Below the pieces are notes generated by a model. That model saw only the letters and a program-made list of their open reading frames with translations, did no database searches and had not been told where the DNA came from. From Blastocatellia bacterium AA13 (GTDB taxonomy: Bacteria > Acidobacteriota > Blastocatellia > UBA7656), in NCBI GenBank assembly GCA_003222245.1, contig QHVH01000001.1:62001-126000 (forward strand): a DNA stretch of 64,000 nt. Direction: 5' to 3'. Shown here in pieces: positions 45,341 through 52,432 of this stretch. The position numbers and the translations under genes are program-made. Each line of letters starts with the position of its first letter. Within the stretch, counting starts at the first letter, position 1.

Positions 45341-46360
45341 TCAGTTTAGCCGGCGCGCCTCCAACTTAGCATAACCCCTTAATTCATTCATAATATTGGC
45401 GAACTCCGACAGCGTTAACGATTGAGGTCCATCCGACCAGGCTTGCTCTGGACGCGGATGGACCTCAATTAGCAATCCGTCCGCCCCAATTGCAATCGCC
45501 GCTTTTGCCGCCGGGCGAATGAGAGTTCTACGGCCGGTTCCGTGTGACGGGTCGACTACAACGGGAAGATGGCTCAATTCATTCAACAAAGGAACGGCTG
45601 CAAGATCGAGTGTGTTTCTTGTCGCGGGCTCAAAGGTCCTTATGCCGCGTTCACAAAGAATGATTTGATCGTTTCCATGCTTGGCAATGTATTCCGCGGA
45701 AAGCAAAAACTCCTTTATCGTAGAGCTCATTCCTCTCTTCAAGAGTACCGGCTTCGATACTCCTCCAAGTTTTTTAAGCAACGCAAAATTTTGCATATTG
45801 CGCGCGCCAACCTGGAGTATATCGGCGTAACTCGCTACGAGCTCGACTTCTTCAGGGGCGATGATCTCGGTGATGATTTTGAGCCCTGTTTCTTCGCGAG
45901 CTTCTGCCAATAGCTCGAGACCCTTCTCTTCGAGGCCTTGAAAATCATAGGGAGAGGTTCGTGGCTTGTACGCGCCGCCTCGGAGAACTCGGGCTCCAGC
46001 GGATCTGACGGCGTGGGCGGTCTCCAACAATTGTTCACGGCTTTCAACCGAACACGGTCCGGCCATCACCACGAGATCGCGCCCTCCAATCTCCAGATTC
46101 CCGGCCCTCACGATTGTTCGCTGCGGTTTTACATCCCGGCTTACTAACATGTAAGGCTGAGAAGTTGGAGCAATCTCCGAGACGCCGGGCGCTGACTCTA
46201 GCGGCTGCAGATGATCCGGCCCACTTCCATCTCCCACGGCTGCGATGACGACTTGCTCCTGGCGTTGAATTACGTGCGTCGCGTATCCTTGTTTGCGAAG
46301 TCGCTCGGAGACACCTTCGATTTGTTCCTGAGTTGCTTCAGATCTCATCGTAACTATCAT
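45341..46360 (-). CDS. aroF: 3-deoxy-7-phosphoheptulonate synthase (DAHP synthase), AroF type I-beta
   Basis: First enzyme of the shikimate pathway, joining PEP and erythrose 4-phosphate. The 339-residue protein starts at the ATG at 46360 with GAGG upstream. A ferredoxin-like N-terminal regulatory domain ([20 protein letters not shown]) is followed by the barrel with [42 protein letters not shown] and [11 protein letters not shown]. It is the bifunctional-type family related to Thermotoga and Bacillus enzymes. Its start lies 23 bases after the pheA stop, so pheA and aroF are one transcript, controlled by the attenuator upstream of pheA. Confidence 0.94.
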   Translation of the reverse strand: MIVTMRSEATQEQIEGVSERLRKQGYATHVIQRQEQVVIAAVGDGSGPDHLQPLESAPGVSEIAPTSQPYMLVSRDVKPQRTIVRAGNLEIGGRDLVVMAGPCSVESREQLLETAHAVRSAGARVLRGGAYKPRTSPYDFQGLEEKGLELLAEAREETGLKIITEIIAPEEVELVASYADILQVGARNMQNFALLKKLGGVSKPVLLKRGMSSTIKEFLLSAEYIAKHGNDQIILCERGIRTFEPATRNTLDLAAVPLLNELSHLPVVVDPSHGTGRRTLIRPAAKAAIAIGADGLLIEVHPRPEQAWSDGPQSLTLSEFANIMNELRGYAKLEARRLN

Positions 46361-46383
46361 CGCGTCCTCTTTTCTCTTGTCGA

Positions 46384-47244
46384 TTAGCTTAGGTGAATTG
46401 ACTGTGCACGCTCGTAACAGCCAAGGATCCTGAGACTCTCCGCGAGTTCTTCCAGATGAGCCAGTGCCTTCCGAATACGCGAGTCCGCAACATCGCCGAT
46501 TAGATCGAGATAAAAGGAGTACTCCCACGGACGCCCCTCAATGGGGCGCGACTCGATCTTTGAAAGGTCGATGTCTCGGAGCGCAAATACGGCGAGTGAT
46601 CGAAACAGAGCCCCGGGCTTATTGGCGACCCTGAATATTATCGTTGTCTTTTTGCCATTGGAGGCGGATGCCGTCTCGTGAACCGGAGGAATCCGGGAAG
46701 GGTCTGAGATCAAGAGAAATCTCGTATAGTTCTGAGCGTGATCTTCGATGCCTTCGGCAAGCACATCCGCGCCGTAGACCTCCGCGGCGGACCGGCCTGC
46801 GATCGCCGCTTCATCAGAACGGCCTTCTTGAACGACCATCTTGACGCTTCCCGCCGTATCGTATGCCTGCGCAACTTCCATACGGGGGTTCGCACGCAGA
46901 AACCGTTCGCATTGGGCCAGTGCAACCGGATGAGAGTACACGCGCCTGACATCGGCGATCTTCACGCCCCGAGGAGCGATCAGGCTGTGAGCAATCCTGA
47001 GATAGGTTTCTCCGACTATGGTAAGTTCGTGCCTTTCCAAAAGGTCATAGTTCTTCAGGACCGAGCCCGCCAGACTGTTCTCGATGGGCGCAAGCAGGCA
47101 ATCGGTCTCTCCGGAAGCGGCTGACTCAAACATCTCTTCGAAACTCCGGTAGGGTACTGGTTGGGAAGCCTCGCCCAGAATCTTTCTGACGGCGGCTTCG
47201 CTGAAGGCCCCGCGTTCTCCCTGATAAGCTACCTTTAAACTCAT
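46384..47244 (-). CDS. pheA: prephenate dehydratase with ACT domain
   Basis: Converts prephenate to phenylpyruvate for phenylalanine. The 286-residue single-function form: the catalytic domain shows [27 protein letters not shown] and ENYTRF-like [11 protein letters not shown], and the C-terminal ACT domain has [20 protein letters not shown] and [17 protein letters not shown], the phenylalanine-binding GALV/ESRP pair. GGAG lies 8 bases upstream. Upstream is an aromatic-rich leader peptide and a terminator hairpin, so transcription is likely attenuated by phenylalanine supply. aroF follows 23 bases downstream. Confidence 0.95.
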   Translation of the reverse strand: MSLKVAYQGERGAFSEAAVRKILGEASQPVPYRSFEEMFESAASGETDCLLAPIENSLAGSVLKNYDLLERHELTIVGETYLRIAHSLIAPRGVKIADVRRVYSHPVALAQCERFLRANPRMEVAQAYDTAGSVKMVVQEGRSDEAAIAGRSAAEVYGADVLAEGIEDHAQNYTRFLLISDPSRIPPVHETASASNGKKTTIIFRVANKPGALFRSLAVFALRDIDLSKIESRPIEGRPWEYSFYLDLIGDVADSRIRKALAHLEELAESLRILGCYERAQSIHLS

Positions 47245-47268
47245 TTTCTTTTCTCCAAGTCTTTCTCC

Positions 47269-47314
47269 AAAAAAACTTAAGGCCCGCTAGCTTCGTGGAA
47301 GCAGCGGGCCTTAA
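47269..47314 (-). terminator. attenuator terminator hairpin upstream of pheA
   Basis: On the reverse strand, TTAAGGCCCGCT (47303-47314) pairs perfectly with AGCGGGCCTTAA (47277-47288) over 12 bp, with an inner GCTTC/GAAGC helix, and is followed one base later by seven T residues (47269-47275). It lies about 25 bases before the pheA start and 27 bases after the leader-peptide stop. A mutually exclusive pairing partner, AGCGGG, lies at 47352-47357 inside the leader ORF. Confidence 0.88.
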
Positions 47315-47340
47315 ACTCTCGCGATTTGTTGTAACTCAAA

Positions 47341-47472
47341 TCATCGCGCTACCCGCTCCTTTGGGCTGCTAAAGCTAAAGTAGAAAGCCTGCCAGCAGCC
47401 GGCTTCATCATTCAGCGCGATGTAAGACCTGTAATTCATACTGTGCTTCATTCGAGGTTGTGCTTCGTTCAT
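47341..47472 (-). CDS. pheA leader peptide (phenylalanine-rich)
   Basis: A short reverse-strand reading frame just before the attenuator. Its last part reads CWQAFYFSFSSPKERVAR, with three Phe and one Tyr in five codons (plus-strand 47371-47385), ending at TGA 47341-47343. I take the start as the ATG at 47472 (43 residues), which has a run of Gs just upstream; ATGs at 47451 and 47439 are also possible. The last Phe codon is 14 bases before AGCGGG (47352-47357), so a ribosome stalled at the Phe codons would leave that segment free to pair with the 5' arm of the terminator, while one that reaches the stop would cover it. This is the classical attenuation geometry. Confidence 0.75.
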   Translation of the reverse strand: MNEAQPRMKHSMNYRSYIALNDEAGCWQAFYFSFSSPKERVAR

Positions 47473-47583
47473 TCCCCCCGCATTTAGGTCGGCATTATTG
47501 CGAAGTGGCCAGTCGGTGTCAAGAGCCGTTCGAGTAGACGCTAGTTGAGGCACACGGGAGCCATTTCAGCGGCATGTTGGATA

Positions 47584-47589
47584 ATTATA
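47584..47589 (-). promoter_or_regulatory. -10 box for the pheA-aroF transcript
   Basis: A perfect TATAAT read on the reverse strand at 47584-47589, about 110 bases upstream of the leader peptide. No good -35 is seen at the usual distance. Confidence 0.45.
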
Positions 47590-47618
47590 AAAGCGGTGTC
47601 CTTGGGCGCACGCTATAT

Positions 47619-47648
47619 TTGACAGTTCGAACGCTCGTTCGATATTCT
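47619..47648 (+). promoter_or_regulatory. promoter of the PaaA/BoxB-like gene
   Basis: TTGACA (47619-47624) and TATTCT (47643-47648) with an 18-base spacer. The transcript would start near 47655, just upstream of the GGAGG that precedes the ATG at 47690. Confidence 0.65.
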
Positions 47649-47689
47649 ATTTGAGGCTCAGAATCGGAAAATCAGTCGGAGGTATTCGC

Positions 47690-48946
47690 ATGGCCACGTA
47701 CACCACCGCAACTATTACCCAGAAGTATCACGACGCTATTGTCGATTGGCAAAAGAAGAATTTTCCTGATCTGGCCATCCTCGAGCGCCACTGGGATGAT
47801 CACTTCAAGGGTCAACCTCCTTTCCGGTTATTAGCCAAGATCGGCGAAGTCAAGACCGACACAATTGATTACGGACAGTATACGGGCCGCAAGAAGTTCG
47901 AGCAGGCGAAAGACATGGTGGGAAACATGTTCTTTAGCTCGCGCGACATTATAAAAGCCCAATGCTCAACTGAGCTCGGCTCGATACAGCAACATCGAAT
48001 CACCCTCGACGGAGCCATAAGCGATAAAGGTAGATTTGCGGTTCTGCGTATAATGGCTGAAGAGTTGAGACATGCTTATCAGATGTTTTGGGTGCTGGAC
48101 AACGATCCTTCCTGGAAAAAACCGGGCCTCGGCGACGTGGCCAAGCAGACAATCGAGGATCTCCTGTCGATGGAGCTTGGCGATCACGTGCTGGACGCTT
48201 TCAACATTGATTTCAATGATTTTCTCGACAATGTCACCTATGCGACCGTGATAGATCTCGTGGGCAAGTACCAGCTCGAAATGCAACAGGTCTTTAGTTA
48301 CGCGCCGATGGCGAGAAGCATGGGGCCAATGTTGCAGGAGGAGGCTTTTCACCTTGGCAGCGGGCGTACGCTCTTGAAAGAGATCGGACAAATGGCCGCT
48401 CGGGGTGAAGGCGACTACAGCATTCAGGACATGCAGAAGGCCCTTAATCTATGGTTTCCGCGCGGGCTCGAGATGTTTGGCAACGAACACGGCGGCGAGA
48501 CAGCGGTCACCTTCGGGTTTAAGGACAAGACGAATGGCGTGGCCCAAACTGAGTACATTGAAGAAGTGAAAGGCGTCGTTACGAATGTCAATGTAGCGAT
48601 GATTCAAGAGAAGGTTTCTACGCTTTCGCGCGAAGCTGCGCGCGGCGTACTGGAGGAAGTCGAAAGGAGCGGAGACCCGAGCCGCGGTGTCCGACCTGAA
48701 GATATCCTGCGAGTGCCTGATGTGAAATTCTTTAGAAAGCGCGGCGATGAAGAAGTAATTTTCCAACCATACGACGTCGCGGGTGCGCTCCTGCTCGAGG
48801 GCAATAAGCCGATCTCGCCCGATAGCTATCTCGAATTTCTTGGTACTGTTTTGCCCGCCCGGTTCATCGGCAGCCGAGAATACGACAAATACGTGAGCCA
48901 GATGCGTGAATTTTTCGCGAATCAGCGACCGGAACCCCAAGTCTGA
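47690..48946 (+). CDS. PaaA/BoxB-like diiron oxygenase family protein, orphan
   Basis: A 418-residue all-helical protein of the phenylacetic acid catabolic (PaaA/PaaC/BoxB) ferritin-like family, whose members epoxidise aryl-CoA thioesters at a carboxylate-bridged diiron centre. Iron-binding motifs: EELRHAYQM (Glu124-Glu125, His128) and EEAFHLG (Glu217-Glu218, His221), with a further acidic patch in TELGSIQQH before them. The ATG at 47690 has GGAGG 7 bases upstream, and a good promoter lies before it. No other paa or box genes (CoA ligase, reductase, ring-opening enzymes) are near, so it may act on another substrate. It lies divergent to the pheA leader transcript. Confidence 0.75.
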   Translation: MATYTTATITQKYHDAIVDWQKKNFPDLAILERHWDDHFKGQPPFRLLAKIGEVKTDTIDYGQYTGRKKFEQAKDMVGNMFFSSRDIIKAQCSTELGSIQQHRITLDGAISDKGRFAVLRIMAEELRHAYQMFWVLDNDPSWKKPGLGDVAKQTIEDLLSMELGDHVLDAFNIDFNDFLDNVTYATVIDLVGKYQLEMQQVFSYAPMARSMGPMLQEEAFHLGSGRTLLKEIGQMAARGEGDYSIQDMQKALNLWFPRGLEMFGNEHGGETAVTFGFKDKTNGVAQTEYIEEVKGVVTNVNVAMIQEKVSTLSREAARGVLEEVERSGDPSRGVRPEDILRVPDVKFFRKRGDEEVIFQPYDVAGALLLEGNKPISPDSYLEFLGTVLPARFIGSREYDKYVSQMREFFANQRPEPQV

Positions 48947-49046
48947 TTAGCTGTGCTCTTTCTAGCCGTCCAACGCGCGAAGGCGTGCAATTATAGCCGT
49001 CCGCTTCCTTCGATTATACGTTCTCCGGCTTCCGCGCGGAGGACTC

Positions 49047-50201
49047 TTGACTAAAGTCAGAGCACTATACGCTATCTACATAAGCGTGGCGATAAGCTAC
49101 CTCGGAGTCGGTCTGGTCGCCCCTTTAATCTCACTTGTCCTGCACGAGCGCGGCGCGAGCAGGTTTGTTGTGGGGCTGGTCGGCACCACAATGTTTGCCG
49201 CTTTCACGCTGGCATCTTTCCCGCTAGGACATACAACCGATAAAGTCGGAGCCAAGCCGGTGCTCGTCTGCGGCCTTGCTCTATACGGCATCTCGATTCT
49301 CTTATTTGCATTCATCGAACAAACGTGGCTGTTCTTCGTGGTTCGAGCGGTCGAAGGCGTTGCCGCGGCCGCGATTTCGGTCGCCACTGAGACCATGATC
49401 AATCACTTGAGTGAGCATAAGGAGCGGGCGCGACGAATGGGATATTACGCGCTCTCGGTTGCTATAGGGTGGGCGCTTGGGCCGTTATCCGGCACGGCGC
49501 TTTTTTCCATAAGGCAATGGATACCGTTTGTGGGATGTTTTATCTTCAGCGGGGCCGCGGCGATCATGGTGTCGATGCTGGTACCGCGGGTTCTCTCGAA
49601 CGACCACACGCTGTCAGGCGTAGCAGCGGGGATATCTAAAAGGCTTGTTGTGCCGGTCTCGGGAGGGTTGCTATATGGTTATCTGATGTCCTCGCTTGTG
49701 ACGCTCTTCCCGCTCTATCTGAGTCGAAAAGGCATCGCCGATATCGAGATGGGAGCAATAATAACTTCGGTGATCGTCGGTGCAATCGCAGCTCAAATCC
49801 CAATTGCGAAGCTCGCCGACAGGTTCGGCAAGCACTCGACGCTGCTGGCCGGCGCTATTTTGCAAGCGGGGTTATTCGTTCTAATGACCGCGCAGTCGAG
49901 TACGCCATTTTTCATCGGTATCGCGGTTCTGATTGGCGCAAGCGCGGGAACGCTATACCCGCTTGCGCTCGCCATAATCGGCGAGATTGTGGCATCGGAT
50001 CGGCTTGGACGGGCGACGGCATTGTTTTCGCTTGCCTTCGGATTTGGCAGCCTGAGCGGCCCAGCCCTATCGGGACTCACGATGGATCGACTGGGTGATC
50101 GATGGCTATTTTACCTTCCGGCAATTCTTGCCGCGACTTTTTCACTGTTGATTCCCGCCATGGATTTCCTGATGCCTCGGAGAGCCTCTGGAACCGGCTA
50201 A
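49047..50201 (+). CDS. MFS transporter
   Basis: A 384-residue polytopic protein with about 12 hydrophobic segments in two six-helix halves. The motif A loop reads GHTTDKVGAKPVLVCG after helix 2, with a second copy ADRFGKHSTLLAGAI after helix 8, as in drug and sugar efflux members. Start is a TTG. The substrate is unknown; no regulator is adjacent on the same side, but a Crp/Fnr-type gene follows after about 280 bases. Confidence 0.75.
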   Translation: MTKVRALYAIYISVAISYLGVGLVAPLISLVLHERGASRFVVGLVGTTMFAAFTLASFPLGHTTDKVGAKPVLVCGLALYGISILLFAFIEQTWLFFVVRAVEGVAAAAISVATETMINHLSEHKERARRMGYYALSVAIGWALGPLSGTALFSIRQWIPFVGCFIFSGAAAIMVSMLVPRVLSNDHTLSGVAAGISKRLVVPVSGGLLYGYLMSSLVTLFPLYLSRKGIADIEMGAIITSVIVGAIAAQIPIAKLADRFGKHSTLLAGAILQAGLFVLMTAQSSTPFFIGIAVLIGASAGTLYPLALAIIGEIVASDRLGRATALFSLAFGFGSLSGPALSGLTMDRLGDRWLFYLPAILAATFSLLIPAMDFLMPRRASGTG

Positions 50202-50377
50202 GTACCAAACAGAATGTTCAATTACGGGCGGCAGCAGGCCGGAAACAGTCTGATACTTCCCTCCGCCTTTTAGTGAAACTACTGTCTCCTTGCGATGCTA
50301 ATAACACTATGAAGGAATAACAAACAATATAGAATTAGGGGTGCCCACACTATTGGGACCGTAGGTTCTATTGGTAC

Positions 50378-50391
50378 TCTCGCTAGCGAGA
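50378..50391. promoter_or_regulatory. 14-bp perfect palindrome upstream of the Crp/Fnr gene
   Basis: TCTCGCTAGCGAGA reads the same on both strands, about 88 bases before the regulator start. It is flanked by two direct copies of CTATTGG 18 bases apart (at 50350 and 50368) and a related CCATTGG just after it. A possible operator for autoregulation; not proved. Confidence 0.4.
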
Positions 50392-50479
50392 ATCCCATTG
50401 GAAGCAATCGGACGATAATAACCGGTTATATAAATCTGATAGGCGTGGGTCGAGACTACTTCAAAGAGGGATAAGGGTA

Positions 50480-51259
50480 ATGACGAGCATGGAACAACAA
50501 GAAACACTCACCGCGAATGGATCCGGGCGCCGAGGGCGTTCGAGAGATTCGAGACTGAAGGGTCCAAGCGACAAGAAAAGATCGCTGGCCGCGCTGAGTC
50601 TCGCGTCAAAGATCGGCTACTTGACCATTAGTGATCTTCTGCCGACCAAGGAAGCAATCACGTCGGCTCTGCACGGTCAACTGCCGATTCGTATATACGA
50701 CAAGGGCGAGCGCATCTTTCCCGTCGAGCAAGCCGAGCCAATTCTCTTTCTCGTTCGAACAGGCGCAGTCAATGTATTCAGGAAGGCGCCGTCCGGCACC
50801 CGGTACAGCGTGAAGAACCTGGAGTCGGGCGCCGTATTCGGCGAGATGCCGGAGTACGGGCAGACGATGCTGGGTGCGGAAGCCGAAGCGCTCGTTTTAA
50901 CAGAGTTGGCGATCATAAGGCCGCCTGAGTTCGAGGCGATGATAAGCCGGTCTCCGACGCTGGCTGTGAACCTGGTCCGGGGACTGGGCTCGCGGTTGGT
51001 CGAGGTCGAGAAGCAGCACGAGCAAGCGGCTTTTCAAACTATCCCGGCGCGGCTCGCGACACTGTTGCTGAGAATGGCCTCCAGCGAGAATATGGTGAAG
51101 GGCATCTCGCATCAGGACATCGCCGATGAGTTGGGCGTTTATCGCGAAACGGTAACGAACGCGATGGCGGAGCTGAAGAAGGCCGGTCTGGTGGCTGTCG
51201 GGCGCAGAAGGATTACACTGCTCGATCCTCAGAGGCTGGTCGAGATCGATTCCGTCTAA
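50480..51259 (+). CDS. Crp/Fnr family transcription regulator
   Basis: A 259-residue regulator. A basic, disordered N-terminus of about 45 residues is followed by a cyclic-nucleotide-binding-like barrel (RIYDKGERIFPVEQAEPILF, LVRTGAVNVFRKAPSGTRYS, LESGAVFGEMPEYGQ) and a C-terminal winged helix (ISHQDIADELGVYRETVTNA). No Cys cluster for a 4Fe-4S is seen, so it is not a classical FNR; the cAMP-contact Arg/Ser pair of CRP is also not clear. The effector is unknown. A palindrome and direct repeats lie upstream. ATG at 50480 has GAGGGATAAGGG before it. Confidence 0.85.
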   Translation: MTSMEQQETLTANGSGRRGRSRDSRLKGPSDKKRSLAALSLASKIGYLTISDLLPTKEAITSALHGQLPIRIYDKGERIFPVEQAEPILFLVRTGAVNVFRKAPSGTRYSVKNLESGAVFGEMPEYGQTMLGAEAEALVLTELAIIRPPEFEAMISRSPTLAVNLVRGLGSRLVEVEKQHEQAAFQTIPARLATLLLRMASSENMVKGISHQDIADELGVYRETVTNAMAELKKAGLVAVGRRRITLLDPQRLVEIDSV

Positions 51260-51506
51260 AGCCTTCGAAATGTAGGCTTAAAGCGCAGGCTCTGGTGAAC
51301 CCAAATTTCGCGCCGGGGCCTGCGGGTCGGGCGTTTGTCGCCGCTTGAATTCTAGGTCACGCCGGTCCCTCAGTGACTGGCGGTTCAGCCTAAGCGTTAT
51401 CGTAACCCTCCAGTCTTTACACCGGCGTACCTACTTTTTATCGGCGCTTATAAGCCGGGATTTCGCTTTCGGTGCATGTGACCAGCGTGTAGAATGGCTT
51501 GTCTCT

Positions 51507-52355
51507 ATGGCGGTCGCTGCTAATCCCTTTCAAATCGGTAATGTCAATGTCGGGGGCGAGAAGTTGTTCCTGATTGCCGGCCCCTGTGTCGTCGAAAGCG
51601 AATCGCATGCGCTGATGATGGCCCAGAGGATTCGCGACTGCGCGAGCAGTCATGATATCCCTTATATCTTCAAGGCATCCTACGACAAAGCCAATCGAAC
51701 CTCCGCGGGGTCGTATCGCGGCCCTGGAATGGATGAAGGACTTCGAGTTCTCGGGCGCGTCCGCACGGAAATCGGCGTTCCCGTGTTGACCGATGTGCAT
51801 GACGTAACTCAAGTGAGCGCCGCCGCCGAAGTGGCTGACGTGTTGCAGATTCCGGCATTCCTTTCAAGACAGACCGATTTGATAGCCGAGGCCGCGAAAT
51901 CGGGCCGCGCGGTAAATATTAAGAAGGGGCAGTTTCTCGCGCCCCAGGATATGAAGAACGTGTTGGAGAAAGTCACCGCCGGAGGGAATCAACGCGTTAT
52001 GCTCACGGAACGAGGTACGAGCTTCGGCTATAACAATCTAGTCGTCGATTTTCGCGGGTTCCCGATTATGAGGGCGTTTGGTTACCCCGTCATCTACGAC
52101 GTGACTCACAGCATTCAGCGCCCCGGCGGGATGGGAACGACGAGCGGCGGCGACTCGCAGTTCATAGAATATCTCGCCCGCGCGGGAGTAGCCTGCGGAA
52201 TCGATGGTATTTTTATGGAGGTGCATGACAGGCCATCCGAAGCGCTTTCCGATGGGCCGAATAATCTCCCGCTCGAACGGCTTTCGCCATTGCTCGGAAT
52301 TCTCCGATCGATTCACGACCTCATTCGAGAGCAACCAGGTCCGGCGCTTGAATAA
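51507..52355 (+). CDS. kdsA: 3-deoxy-8-phosphooctulonate synthase (Kdo8P synthase)
   Basis: Joins PEP and arabinose 5-phosphate in Kdo synthesis. A 282-residue barrel with LFLIAGPCVVESESHALMMA, KASYDKANRTSAGSYRGPGM, VNIKKGQFLAPQDM, and TERGTSFGYNNLVVDFR. Cys27 in AGPC is the metal-ligand position that marks the metal-dependent class; the metal-free class has Asn there. The ATG at 51507 is preferred over the longer open frame from 51345, which is not conserved. Together with waaA and lpxK it supports an LPS with Kdo; kdsB is not in the window. Confidence 0.95.
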   Translation: MAVAANPFQIGNVNVGGEKLFLIAGPCVVESESHALMMAQRIRDCASSHDIPYIFKASYDKANRTSAGSYRGPGMDEGLRVLGRVRTEIGVPVLTDVHDVTQVSAAAEVADVLQIPAFLSRQTDLIAEAAKSGRAVNIKKGQFLAPQDMKNVLEKVTAGGNQRVMLTERGTSFGYNNLVVDFRGFPIMRAFGYPVIYDVTHSIQRPGGMGTTSGGDSQFIEYLARAGVACGIDGIFMEVHDRPSEALSDGPNNLPLERLSPLLGILRSIHDLIREQPGPALE

Positions 52356-52432
52356 ATGTGCGAATAGCCATGACAATGGCCTGAGTGCTATTTCCGGCGG
52401 AATGACATTTTGAATCTATAGGATCCTCATAG

